From Dyella lipolytica (lineage in GTDB: Bacteria; Pseudomonadota; Gammaproteobacteria; Xanthomonadales; Rhodanobacteraceae): 64,000 nt of DNA. How positions within the stretch are numbered: the first letter of the stretch is position 1; each line of letters opens with the position of its first letter. The notes below the pieces were generated by a model. The model was given only the letters and a program-made list of their open reading frames with translations, did no database searches and was not told where the DNA came from. The DNA lies in assembly GCF_030160075.1 (NCBI RefSeq), contig NZ_BSNQ01000003.1:1962383-2026382 (forward strand), given 5' to 3'. This document shows, one piece after another, positions 1 through 8,652 of the stretch. The translations under genes and the position numbers were made by a program.

Positions 1-32
1 CGGATGGTGGGCAAACAGACCCGGCCCTTCGG

Positions 33-132
33 GTTGCTGTTGAGTGGCCGTCATGCGGCAGCGCGCGGCTTGACTTGGCAGCCAGCCAAGCCTGCGCCAC
101 GCACTACCACCTGACGGCCACTCAACAGCAAC
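33..132. repeat. Perfect 21-bp inverted repeat with 58-bp centre
   Basis: Positions 33-53 are the exact reverse complement of 112-132. The 58-bp centre holds a smaller hairpin (cttggc at 74-79, gccaag at 85-90), so the whole can fold as a nested cruciform or a long RNA stem. It lies in the 204 bp before the WGR-hemE genes. No T-tract follows either arm, so it is not a standard intrinsic terminator. It is unlike the REP family found elsewhere in the window. It may be an intergenic palindromic element or a leftover of a small mobile element; function unknown. Confidence 0.7.
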
Positions 133-204
133 GCGGGCTACGCGAATAGTGCGAACAGGCCCTAGAATGCTGTTTCTGCGGCATGACAGCCGCACCGTTC
201 AACC

Positions 205-477
205 ATGGACGCCATGCGCCTCTATCTGCAAACCATGCCTGCCTCGGCCGAGGCGCCGCGTTATGTCCAGATCGTGCTGGAGCAGGATCTGCTCGGCGGC
301 TGGACGCTCTACCGCGAATCGGGCACCCAGGGTGGCCGCGCGACGCTCAAGCGCGACCAATACCTGGAGCGCGACGAGGCCATCGCCGCCTTTGAGAAAA
401 TGCGCGACGCCCAAATCAAGCGCGGTTTCCGCGTGATGTTTGCCCAGGGCCTGGATGGCCCCCACGGACGCCGATAA
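205..477 (+). CDS. WGR domain-containing protein
   Basis: A 90-residue protein made almost entirely of a WGR-like fold: a Trp at residue 33 followed by a GTQGG segment at 41-44 region, then an acidic/basic helix (ERDEAIAAFEKM) typical of the domain's C-terminal part. WGR domains occur in PARP-type enzymes and in small stand-alone bacterial proteins, where they are thought to bind nucleic acid; the role of the stand-alone form is not established. The TAA stop directly abuts the hemE ATG (taaatg), so the two genes are very probably co-transcribed and translationally coupled. The ATG at 205 is chosen because it gives the full domain; an internal ATG at 214 is also possible. Confidence 0.75.
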   Translation: MDAMRLYLQTMPASAEAPRYVQIVLEQDLLGGWTLYRESGTQGGRATLKRDQYLERDEAIAAFEKMRDAQIKRGFRVMFAQGLDGPHGRR

Positions 478-1548
478 ATGTCTACCCCTTTGAAGAACGA
501 CCGCTTGCTGCGCGCCCTGCGCCGCGAGCCCATCGACACCACGCCCGTGTGGGTGATGCGTCAGGCCGGCCGCTACCTGCCGGAATACCGCGCCACCCGC
601 GCCAAAGCCGGCAGCTTTATGGCGCTTGCGCAGAATCCGGAGCTGGCTTGCGAAGTGACGCTGCAGCCGCTGAAACGCTTCGAGCTCGACGCGGCGATCC
701 TCTTCTCCGACATTCTCACCATTCCGGATGCGATGGGCCTTGGCCTGTCGTTCGCGCAGGGCGAAGGCCCGCAGTTCGCACGCCCGGTGCGCAGCCGTGC
801 CGATGTGGAACGGCTCGGCGTACCGGATATGGAAAGCGAGCTTCGCTACGTGATGGATGCGATACGGCTGATTCGCCGCGAACTCGACGGTCGCGTGCCG
901 CTGATCGGCTTCTCCGGCAGTCCGTGGACGCTCGCCTGCTACATGGTAGAAGGCGAAGGTTCACGTGACTTCGCCACCGTGAAAGCGATGTGCTGGAACG
1001 AACCTGCGCTGGCACACAAACTACTCGACACATTGGCGCGATCCGTCGCGGCTTACCTCATCGCGCAAGCGGCAGCAGGTGCACAGGCGCTGATGGTGTT
1101 CGACACCTGGGGCGGCCTGCTCACTCCTTCGGCATTCCGAGAATTTTCGCTGCACTACATGGCGCGGGTCGTCGAGGTACTCCAGGCGGATGTGCACGCA
1201 CGTGACCTGCCGGTGGTTCTTTTCTCCAAAGGCGCCGGCGCGCATCTCGCCGAAATGGCCGACACGGGCTGCGCCGCACTTGGCGTGGACTGGACCGTCG
1301 ATCTAGACGTTGCGCGTAGCGCCGTCAACGGCAAAGTCGCCCTGCAAGGCAACCTCGATCCTGCTGTGCTGCGCGCCAGTCCGGAGATCATTCGTCGCGA
1401 AGTGCGCAACGTGCTCGACAGCTATGGCCCTCATCCAGGCCATGTCTTCAATCTCGGTCACGGCATCACGCCGGAGGTCGATCCCGAGCACGTCAAAGTG
1501 CTGGTGGATGAAGTGCACGCTTACAGTCGCACTCTTCACGACGCCTGA
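478..1548 (+). CDS. hemE: Uroporphyrinogen decarboxylase
   Basis: HemE decarboxylates the four acetate side chains of uroporphyrinogen III to give coproporphyrinogen III in cytosolic haem synthesis. At 356 residues it has the normal family length. The N-terminal signature [16 protein letters not shown] lies at residues 23-38 with the substrate-binding arginines, the essential aspartate is in the FSDIL segment (Asp78), and the second signature [16 protein letters not shown] is near residue 145. The start is the ATG immediately after the stop of the WGR gene. It converges on the sugar transporter, with a GC-rich hairpin between them. Confidence 0.97.
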   Translation: MSTPLKNDRLLRALRREPIDTTPVWVMRQAGRYLPEYRATRAKAGSFMALAQNPELACEVTLQPLKRFELDAAILFSDILTIPDAMGLGLSFAQGEGPQFARPVRSRADVERLGVPDMESELRYVMDAIRLIRRELDGRVPLIGFSGSPWTLACYMVEGEGSRDFATVKAMCWNEPALAHKLLDTLARSVAAYLIAQAAAGAQALMVFDTWGGLLTPSAFREFSLHYMARVVEVLQADVHARDLPVVLFSKGAGAHLAEMADTGCAALGVDWTVDLDVARSAVNGKVALQGNLDPAVLRASPEIIRREVRNVLDSYGPHPGHVFNLGHGITPEVDPEHVKVLVDEVHAYSRTLHDA

Positions 1549-1553
1549 AACGA

Positions 1554-1582
1554 ACCCCTCCCCCGCAAGCAGTTGGAGGGGT
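1554..1582. terminator. GC-rich hairpin between hemE and the sugar transporter
   Basis: acccctcc (1554-1561) pairs with ggaggggt (1575-1582) between two convergent genes. There is no clear T-tract on either side, so it is a possible factor-dependent terminator or a decayed REP element. Confidence 0.35.
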
Positions 1583-1613
1583 GGTCAAAGCTGATGCAAC
1601 GAAACCGTTAGCA

Positions 1614-3044
1614 TCAAGCGTGCATATCTTCCAACTCGATACCTCGTGTCTCGCGCACGGCGCGCATCACAAACAGCAGCGAGAGCAAGGCGAAGAACGC
1701 ATACAAGCCATAAGCGAAGCTAAGACCGACCTGCGCCAGCCACGGGAAAGTACTGGTGATGGCGAAGTTCGCCAGCCATTGCGCGGCTGCAGCCACAGCA
1801 AGCGCGATAGCGCGTATCCCGTTGGGGAACATTTCGCCGAGCAGCACCCACACCATCGGACCCCAGCTGAGGCCGAAGCACACCACGTAGGCATTGGCCG
1901 CAATCAGCGCGATGACACCCCACGGCGCGGGCAGGCTCAACGTCGCACCGCTGCCGGTAGCTTGCGAGAAGCACCAAGCCATCAATCCCAACGTGACAGC
2001 CATGCCGGCCGAACCGATCAGCAATAGCGGCTTGCGACCAATCTTGTCGACCAGAGCGATGGCTACCAACGTCACCAATACGTTGACGATGGAGGTGGCA
2101 ACCGTCAGCGAGAAGGAATCGGCCTCGCTGAAGCCCACTGAATGCCATAGCGTCGACGAGTAATAGAAGATGACGTTGATGCCAACGAACTGCTGGAACA
2201 CCGACAACAGAATGCCGGTCCACACGATCGGCAGCAGGCCTGCGCGCGGACCGCGAAGATCGCGCAAGGTCGGGCGATATTCCGCGCGCAGACTATGCGC
2301 AATATCGTTGACCTTGGCATCCAACGCCGTATCGCTGTGCAGATCCAGCACTTTCGCGAGTACTACGCGCGCTTCCGCAAGGCGTCCGCGCGCCACGAGA
2401 TACCGTGGCGATTCCGGCACGCCCATCACCAGCACGCCATAGATAAGCGCCGGCAAGGTAGCGACCAGGAACATCCAACGCCATGCTTCCAGCCCCAGCC
2501 AAAGCGTCTTGGCTGCACCGCCCGCCGTACTGGCCAACCACGCATCGCTAAGCAAGGCCACGAAAATACCCAGCACGATGGCCAGCTGCTGCATGGAGCC
2601 CAAGCGCCCACGCACATTCGCCGGCGAAACTTCCGCGATATAAGCCGGCGCGATCACCGACGCCATACCGACACCGATACCGCCGACCACGCGCCACAGC
2701 ACCAGATCCCACACGCCGTGCACCAGTCCGGAGCCGATAGCGCTCATCACCAGAAACAGCGCCGCCACCTGCATGGTGCGTACGCGGCCCAGCCGATCCG
2801 CGAGCGGACCGGCGTACCACGCACCGAGCGCCGAGCCGAGCAAGGCGCAGGACACCGCAAACCCAATCTCTCCCGCGCCAAGGCCAAAACCATGACGCAC
2901 CGCATCAACCGCACCGTTGATCACCGCCGTATCGAAGCCGAACAGGAATCCACCGATCGCCGCAGCTGCAGCAATCAGCACCACCCTCGCCGTGGTGCGC
3001 GCCCCTTCGTCCTGCCCGGTCGTCGTCGTTGTATTTAGATTCAT
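1614..3044 (-). CDS. MFS sugar porter (proton-coupled sugar uptake)
   Basis: A 476-residue, 12-helix major facilitator of the sugar-porter family (XylE/GalP/GLUT-like). Seen in order: the helix 1 motif GGFLFGFDTAVINGA, the loop 2-3 motif with ADRLGR, the helix 4-5 signature RVVGGIGVGMASVIAPAYIAE, the PESPRYLV motif after helix 6, the substrate-binding QQFVGINVIFYYS in helix 7, and a second loop motif VDKIGRKP. These are diagnostic of sugar/H+ symporters; the sugar (glucose, xylose, galactose or another) cannot be read from the sequence. It stands alone, with no catabolic gene next to it. Membership of the family is certain; the substrate is not. Confidence 0.93.
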   Translation of the reverse strand: MNLNTTTTTGQDEGARTTARVVLIAAAAAIGGFLFGFDTAVINGAVDAVRHGFGLGAGEIGFAVSCALLGSALGAWYAGPLADRLGRVRTMQVAALFLVMSAIGSGLVHGVWDLVLWRVVGGIGVGMASVIAPAYIAEVSPANVRGRLGSMQQLAIVLGIFVALLSDAWLASTAGGAAKTLWLGLEAWRWMFLVATLPALIYGVLVMGVPESPRYLVARGRLAEARVVLAKVLDLHSDTALDAKVNDIAHSLRAEYRPTLRDLRGPRAGLLPIVWTGILLSVFQQFVGINVIFYYSSTLWHSVGFSEADSFSLTVATSIVNVLVTLVAIALVDKIGRKPLLLIGSAGMAVTLGLMAWCFSQATGSGATLSLPAPWGVIALIAANAYVVCFGLSWGPMVWVLLGEMFPNGIRAIALAVAAAAQWLANFAITSTFPWLAQVGLSFAYGLYAFFALLSLLFVMRAVRETRGIELEDMHA

Positions 3045-3154
3045 GGATCATGCTCCCCGCATGATGGTCAAGTGGTTGCCGATTCTGCGTGCGCGCGTAT
3101 GACCTGTCCGCCTGAATACGTATGCATGGCAGAAACTAGCATGCCCGTGACTTG

Positions 3155-5119
3155 CTAGTTGTTGGCATGCTCCAACGAATCTTCAAAAAACGCCTGCACG
3201 CCGGCGAGATCCCGCGTGCGTGGCATCGGCGGCAGGCTGGCGAGAAACAAGCGCCCATAACCCTTGCTGGTAAGGCGCGGATCGCACAGCACCAGCACAC
3301 CGCGATCGTGCACGTCGCGAATCAGTCGGCCCGCGCCCTGCTTCAACGCAATCACCGCAGCGGGTACCTGCCAGCCCATAAAGGGGTTGATCCCTGCCTG
3401 CTCCAACGCTTCCAACCGAGCCTGCAGCACCGGATCATCCGGCGCCGCGAAGGGCAGCTTGTCGATCACCACCACGGACAACGCTTCGCCCGCTACATCC
3501 ACGCCTTCCCAGAAACTGGCCGCGCCGAGCAACACGCCATGACCGCTGGCGCGAAACTCCTCCAGCAGCTGATGTCGCGGCGCGCTGCCTTGCACGAACA
3601 ACGGCCACGGCACGCGATCGGCCAGCAGCTCGGCGGCACGACGCAAGGCACGATGTGAAGTAAACAGCAGGAACGCGCGGCCATTCGATGCCTGCAACAC
3701 CGGCAACACCGCGTCGATCACTCGTTCGGTGTAATCGCGCGCGGCAGGATCGGGCAATCCATCCGGCATGTAGCAGAGCGCTTGCCGCGCATAATCGAAG
3801 GGGCTTTCAAGGCTCAGCGTCTGTGGATCGTCCAGCCCGAGCTGGCGTGCAAAATGCTCGAAGTGCCCGGCGACCGACAAGGTGGCCGAGGTATGGATCC
3901 ATGCGGCGTGCGTGCGCTCACGCATGGTACGCAGGGGCGCTGCCAGATCCAGCGGCGTGGCATGCAACGCAAAACCGCGCGGGAACAATTCATACCAGCG
4001 CACATCCTGTTCGGAATGCGCTTCGGCAATCCGGTCGAGGCGTTCGCTCAAACTAGCGGCGCGTTCGTGCACATTCATCAAGCCGCGCGAGCGCTCGGCT
4101 TGCGAGGCGAGCACGTCCGTCAGCGCGGCAAGCAATTCGCCCAGATCGCGCAACGCCGCCGGTACACCTTCGCGCTGAAGCAGTTCGTTGAACGACCCGC
4201 GCAACGGCAACGGATCGAGCGCGAGGCGAAGCTTGCGCACCGAATCCTGCAGCGCCTCGACCGGTTCCAGCAGCAAACCGATCGCACCGGTGATGCCGTT
4301 GCATTCGGCTAACGCATCCTGCGCCAGCTCGCTGAGCTGCCTCGCACTGAGGCTTTGCGAGAAGAACTGACCGGCAAGCTCCGGAATCTGATGCGCTTCG
4401 TCGAGAATAAATGCCTGCGCGCCCGGCAAAATCTCACCAAAGCCCTCCTGCTTCAACGCTAGATCGGCAAACAGCAAGTGATGGTTGACCACCACCAGAT
4501 CCGCCTCCTGCGCCTCGCGCCGCGCCGCCACCACGTGGCAATCGTCATAGAACGGACATTCCACGCCGAGGCAGTTTTCAGGTGTGGAGGTAACGCGCAG
4601 CCAAAGCGGCGAATCTTCCGGTACTTCCGCCAGCTCCATGCGATCGCCGCGACGCGTGCGCGCGGACCAGGCGCGGATGGCCGCCAAATGCCCCGCCTGG
4701 TTCCGATCGAAGCTCGCACCTTCGCGCACCGTCTGGTCGAGTCGGTACAAGCACAAATAATTGGCGCGCCCTTTCAGCAAGGCCGTCTTCAAGCGCGCGC
4801 CGAGCACCGAGCGCACCTTGGGCAAATCGCGAAAGAACAGCTGATCCTGCAGCGCCTTGGTGCCGGTCGACACGATCACACGCTCGCCCGACAACATCGC
4901 CGGAACCAGATAGGCGTAGGTTTTTCCGGTACCGGTGCCGGCCTCCGCGATCAGCGTTTCGCATTCGGCGATAGCGTGATGTACAGCCCGCGCCATCGCC
5001 TGCTGCGCGGGACGAGGCAAGAAATTCGGCAACTCGCGGGCAAACGGGCCGTCGGCGCCGAGCAGCGCGCCGATGTCATCGGGGTCGGTCATTGCCGCAG
5101 TATCGCGCAGCACGGCCAT
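3155..5119 (-). CDS. ATP-dependent DNA helicase, DinG/YoaA (XPD-like, Fe-S)
   Basis: Superfamily 2 helicase of 654 residues related to YoaA/DinG and XPD, acting 5'-3' on damaged or stalled-fork DNA. Walker A is EAGTGTGKT (about 58-67) and motif II is DEAH (about 240-243). Four cysteines at about 123, 183, 188 and 194 are spaced as ligands of the 4Fe-4S cluster of this family, followed by VVNHHLLF. The C-terminal helicase domain carries FWEGVD and a final Q-x-x-G-R-x-I-R motif (QGAGRLIR). Length fits YoaA better than the longer DinG. The start at 5119 is the longest ATG; an ATG at 5092 (MTDPDD) is an equally reasonable start and neither has a clear Shine-Dalgarno. Confidence 0.9.
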   Translation of the reverse strand: MAVLRDTAAMTDPDDIGALLGADGPFARELPNFLPRPAQQAMARAVHHAIAECETLIAEAGTGTGKTYAYLVPAMLSGERVIVSTGTKALQDQLFFRDLPKVRSVLGARLKTALLKGRANYLCLYRLDQTVREGASFDRNQAGHLAAIRAWSARTRRGDRMELAEVPEDSPLWLRVTSTPENCLGVECPFYDDCHVVAARREAQEADLVVVNHHLLFADLALKQEGFGEILPGAQAFILDEAHQIPELAGQFFSQSLSARQLSELAQDALAECNGITGAIGLLLEPVEALQDSVRKLRLALDPLPLRGSFNELLQREGVPAALRDLGELLAALTDVLASQAERSRGLMNVHERAASLSERLDRIAEAHSEQDVRWYELFPRGFALHATPLDLAAPLRTMRERTHAAWIHTSATLSVAGHFEHFARQLGLDDPQTLSLESPFDYARQALCYMPDGLPDPAARDYTERVIDAVLPVLQASNGRAFLLFTSHRALRRAAELLADRVPWPLFVQGSAPRHQLLEEFRASGHGVLLGAASFWEGVDVAGEALSVVVIDKLPFAAPDDPVLQARLEALEQAGINPFMGWQVPAAVIALKQGAGRLIRDVHDRGVLVLCDPRLTSKGYGRLFLASLPPMPRTRDLAGVQAFFEDSLEHANN

Positions 5120-5204
5120 ATGGGGAAATGTGTCACGTATTCAGCGCTAGCGCGAAGAACTGCCGAGGTTCACTATCGCGTCATCACCACGGGGGAGAAG
5201 CACC

Positions 5205-5594
5205 ATGAATGTCGAGTTGCAGATGCTGGTGTGGAGTGTCGTGCTGGGGTTGGTGCAAGTCGTGGTTGCCGCCACGGGCGTGACCGGACAACGCGGATTG
5301 GATTGGGCTGCCAGCGCACGCGACGCTACACCCACACCTCTCACGGGCGTGGTGGCACGACTGGATCGTGCAAGGGCGAATTTTATGGAGACTTTCGCGC
5401 TCTTTGCTGCGGTTGTGCTTGCTGGTTGTATTTTGCAGCGGCATACCGCAACGACGGTGTTGGGTGCGCAGCTTTATTTCTGGGCGCGACTGATCTATGT
5501 GCCTGTGTATGCGCTGGGCATTCCGTATCTGCGCACTTTGATCTGGTCCGTGAGCATCGTGGGCATCGCGATGTTGCTCATTTCGCTGTTCTGA
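5205..5594 (+). CDS. MAPEG family integral membrane protein
   Basis: A 129-residue protein with four hydrophobic helices and the MAPEG pattern: RLDRARANFMETFALFAAVV at the start of helix 2 (Arg, Asn and Glu in the places used for glutathione and catalysis in eukaryotic members), then AQLYFWARLIYVPVYALG. Bacterial MAPEG proteins are inner-membrane and mostly uncharacterised; some have glutathione transferase or peroxidase activity. A strong ribosome site (gggggagaag) sits just before the ATG. It is transcribed away from the helicase gene and converges on the TPR lipoprotein gene. Confidence 0.88.
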   Translation: MNVELQMLVWSVVLGLVQVVVAATGVTGQRGLDWAASARDATPTPLTGVVARLDRARANFMETFALFAAVVLAGCILQRHTATTVLGAQLYFWARLIYVPVYALGIPYLRTLIWSVSIVGIAMLLISLF

Positions 5595-5598
5595 GTTG

Positions 5599-5621
5599 GC
5601 GCGAGGAGTAAATCCTCGCGC
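5599..5621. terminator. Hairpin between convergent MAPEG and TPR lipoprotein genes
   Basis: gcgcgagga (5599-5607) and tcctcgcgc (5613-5621) form a perfect 9-bp stem with a 5-nt loop between two converging genes. The position suggests a shared terminator; there is no long T-run. Confidence 0.55.
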
Positions 5622-5638
5622 TCCCTCGACGACGCGCA

Positions 5639-6178
5639 TCAGTAACGCTGAATCCCCGGCTCACGACATTCTCCGACCCACTTGATCGCCGCCGCAGCCC
5701 CCGCCGCATCATTGGCATGCTGACGAATCTCGACGATGGTCTGCCAATTGCGCGCGCACAACGGCCCCTGCTTTGAACCCAGCGACCAGGACTGGTGCGC
5801 AAGCTTTTCGGCCATGTCGTAGTTGCCCATATAGATGGCCAATTCAGCGCGATCCTGCAGCACGCCAGGCGAATCGGGATTTAGTTTCAGTGCCCGATCC
5901 AGCTTGGCAGCAGCAGAGTCGTACTGGCCGTTGCGCTCATCATCTCGCGCACCATCCTGCAAGGCGGTAATACCGGGATCGCTCAGCGGATGCACGTTGA
6001 TGACCGATTTATCGCGCTCACCCGCAGCCTGAATATCCGCCACCATCGCCGCGTTGGACTTTACTGACGGTCTCGGCGCTTCAGGCATAGGCTGTGCGCA
6101 GGCGGTTAGCAGTGCACCCGCCACGGCGGCAGGCATGAAAGGCGTAAGTAAGCGTGACGAACGGAATTGCATGATCAT
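5639..6178 (-). CDS. TPR lipoprotein, candidate PBP1b activator (LpoP-like)
   Basis: A 179-residue lipoprotein: a hydrophobic signal peptide ends in the lipobox LLTAC (Cys27), followed by a Pro-rich linker and TPR-like helices (about residues 73-140: GARDDERNGQYDSAAAKLD, then NPDSPGVLQDRAELAIYMG). The residue after the lipid-anchored Cys is Ala, not Asp, which favours the outer membrane. The start ATG overlaps the stop of mrcB (ATGA), so it is translated coupled to PBP1b. In Pseudomonas a small TPR lipoprotein, LpoP, is encoded beside the PBP1b gene and activates it; the same architecture and linkage here suggest that role, by inference. Two cysteines (CARN, GECR) lie near the C-terminus. Confidence 0.82.
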   Translation of the reverse strand: MIMQFRSSRLLTPFMPAAVAGALLTACAQPMPEAPRPSVKSNAAMVADIQAAGERDKSVINVHPLSDPGITALQDGARDDERNGQYDSAAAKLDRALKLNPDSPGVLQDRAELAIYMGNYDMAEKLAHQSWSLGSKQGPLCARNWQTIVEIRQHANDAAGAAAAIKWVGECREPGIQRY

Positions 6179-8598
6179 TCTCGGGTTACGGTGGTTACGG
6201 TAGGGGCAGTGGAGGCTGGCGCGGGATCGCCCTGGCCGGAGCCGAACAGATTACCGACCTTTTGCCAGAAACACCCCTCCGAATCCGTCGCCAGCGAACC
6301 GGCAATCACCGGCACCTGCTTGGCGCCCTGGCATTGCGGATCGCTGCGCTTGCCGTCGGCAGGATTAATCCAAGCCATTTCCAGCCCCTCACCCGGCGCT
6401 GCCGAAAGCGGCTCCGTGGGCAATTTGCGGAACAACTCCTGCCAGCCACGCATAGCGCCGGTCGCGCCGAACAGATGGCTAGGCTTGTTGTCATCGCGGC
6501 CCATCCAGAACACCGCCAGACGATCACCCGTGAAACCAGCGAACCAGCTGTCACGAAGATCGTTGCTGGTGCCGGTCTTGCCGGCGGTATGCAGCCACGC
6601 CAGGTTCGAGTCGCCCAATGCGTGTGCGGTACCGTACACCGCTACCTGCTGCATGGCCCATGTCATCAAGCGCACTGCCGGCTGGTACTCGCCCTGCCCG
6701 CTCTGCACTTCGTAACGCTTGACGGTGCGGCCATTGCCATCGACCACGCCGCTGACCGCGAGCAGCGGCAACGCGTGTCCATCGGACGCCAGATACTGAT
6801 ACAGCTGTGCGACCTGGACCGGCGCCAGATCGATCGCGCCGATCAGCAGTGAGGGCCCAGGCTGGATGGTGGTAAGACCGAACGAGTCGAGAAACGACTT
6901 GATGCGCGGCACACCCACATCCAGGCCAAGATGGATGGTGGCGAGGTTCCACGAATTGGCCAGCGCATCCACCATCGGCACCATGCCGTGGCTCTGGTTG
7001 TCGTCGTTGTGCGGCGTCCACGGCGTGCCGTCGGGCTGGCGCATGCTGATCGGTGAATCGTCCAGTGCCGTGGCGAGATTCCATCGCTCGGGCTGGGTCA
7101 GCGCCACCAGATAGACGAATGGCTTGATGGTCGAGCCGATCGGCCGCTGCGCGTCCAGCGCGCGATTGAAGCCCTGGTCGCCGGGCAATTTGCTGCCGAC
7201 GACGGCAAGCACGCTGCCGGTCTTGGCATCGGTGACCACGGCCGCAGCCTGCGTATCGGCGCCGCGCTTGCCCAGGTTTTTGATCGCCGTGTCGATCGCC
7301 TGCTCGGTGTAGAGCTGTGCCGCCGGATCGAGTGTGGTGAAGATAGACAGATTGCCCTGCTGCAAGGTCTCTTCGTCGAAATCATTGGTGATCTGCGCGC
7401 GCACCAGCTGCATAAAGGCCGGGAAACGATCGTGCGGCAACTGACCGTCTTCGATAACACCCAACGGCGTGGCCTGCGCGGCACGCGTCTGTTCGGGTGT
7501 CAGCAGGCCCGTGCTGGCGAATTGATCGAGCACGAGATTGCGCCTGGCCAGTGCGCGATCAGGGTACCGGCGCGGATCGAACTGGCTCGGCCCTTTCACC
7601 AGGCCGACCAGCAAGGCGACTTCCTGCGGACGCAGGTATTCCAGGCGACGACCGAAATAGAACTCCGACGCAGCGGCAAAACCGCGCACTGCCTGACTAC
7701 CCTGCTGACCGAGGAATACTTCGTTGATATACGCCTCGAGGATGCGCGATTTGCTGTAGTGCATCTCCAGCAACACCGACATCAGCGCCTCGTTCAACTT
7801 GCGCCCCATGTTCTGATCGCGGCTTAGAAACAGATTGCGCACGAGCTGCTGGGTAATCGTGGAAGCGCCCTGCACGGTATGTCCCGCGCGCAAATCGGCG
7901 AAGGCAGCACGCAGGATGGCAGTGAAATCGATGCCGATATGATGTTTGAAATCGCGGTCTTCCACCGCCTGCAAACCCGATACAAGCAAGGGTGGCACAT
8001 CGTTCAACTGCACGATGCGTCGCTCCTCCTGCTTGGAGCCGTATACGGTGGCGATGCGCGCCGGATCCAGATGCGTTTCGCGCAACGATTTATCGGTGCC
8101 CAGATCCGTCACCGACTGCACCGTGCCCTGACCCAAGGTCACGCGTATGCGCTTGGGCAACTCGCCGCCATCGGGACCGGCGTAGCCACGCGATGAAATC
8201 AAATAGCTACCGCCTTGCCTGGCCCAGCTGCCCGGCACCTGACCATGACCGTCGGCGACATAGCCGCCGAAGGTCAACTCCACTTCGAGCGCGGCCGGTG
8301 TCATCGGTATGCCCGAGGCAAGACGCAGAGGCTGCGAGTACACGCGCGTCGGTACGGCGAAGACAAGATCGTTGAAACGATCCTGTACGCGCTTGTTGAG
8401 GATCATCGAGTACGGCAGCAGGAAACCGAAGAACAGTCCCGTACAGACCCAGAATGGAATGCGCAGCCACGGCCAGCACGCGCTTGCGATCGATCGAATT
8501 CGGTTCAGAAAGTCCAACGCGGGGATATCCAGTGCAAAGGTGGGCGGGTTAGGCGTGGTCGGATCATAGGACCCGCCACCCGGCGGCCGGATGAACAC
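6175..8598 (-). CDS. mrcB: Penicillin-binding protein 1b, bifunctional transglycosylase/transpeptidase
   Basis: Class A PBP of 807 residues that polymerises glycan strands and cross-links peptidoglycan at the inner-membrane outer face. Seen in order: short cytoplasmic tail, one membrane helix (about 46-66), a UB2H-like region (about 70-170), the GT51 domain with the catalytic Glu of VEDRDFKHH (about 213) and the QLVRN motif, and the transpeptidase domain with the Ser of GSTIKPF (about 488), SWN (about 549) and KTGT (about 671). It starts with GTG. It is followed by, and overlaps by four bases, the TPR lipoprotein gene. The UB2H-like region marks PBP1b rather than PBP1a. Confidence 0.96.
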   Translation of the reverse strand: MFIRPPGGGSYDPTTPNPPTFALDIPALDFLNRIRSIASACWPWLRIPFWVCTGLFFGFLLPYSMILNKRVQDRFNDLVFAVPTRVYSQPLRLASGIPMTPAALEVELTFGGYVADGHGQVPGSWARQGGSYLISSRGYAGPDGGELPKRIRVTLGQGTVQSVTDLGTDKSLRETHLDPARIATVYGSKQEERRIVQLNDVPPLLVSGLQAVEDRDFKHHIGIDFTAILRAAFADLRAGHTVQGASTITQQLVRNLFLSRDQNMGRKLNEALMSVLLEMHYSKSRILEAYINEVFLGQQGSQAVRGFAAASEFYFGRRLEYLRPQEVALLVGLVKGPSQFDPRRYPDRALARRNLVLDQFASTGLLTPEQTRAAQATPLGVIEDGQLPHDRFPAFMQLVRAQITNDFDEETLQQGNLSIFTTLDPAAQLYTEQAIDTAIKNLGKRGADTQAAAVVTDAKTGSVLAVVGSKLPGDQGFNRALDAQRPIGSTIKPFVYLVALTQPERWNLATALDDSPISMRQPDGTPWTPHNDDNQSHGMVPMVDALANSWNLATIHLGLDVGVPRIKSFLDSFGLTTIQPGPSLLIGAIDLAPVQVAQLYQYLASDGHALPLLAVSGVVDGNGRTVKRYEVQSGQGEYQPAVRLMTWAMQQVAVYGTAHALGDSNLAWLHTAGKTGTSNDLRDSWFAGFTGDRLAVFWMGRDDNKPSHLFGATGAMRGWQELFRKLPTEPLSAAPGEGLEMAWINPADGKRSDPQCQGAKQVPVIAGSLATDSEGCFWQKVGNLFGSGQGDPAPASTAPTVTTVTRE

Positions 8599-8652
8599 GG
8601 ACCACCCGAGCGTGGCATAACAGGGGCGGCGTGCGGCCTTTGTGCAGACAGA

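Noticed and set aside
161-170. Possible -10 box (tagaat) before the WGR gene
   Set aside because: No matching -35 at the right distance; not enough to call a promoter.
4478-5611. Long plus-strand open frame opposite the helicase gene (377 codons)
   Set aside because: It is antisense to the YoaA-type gene and has no domain; long antisense frames are common at this GC content.
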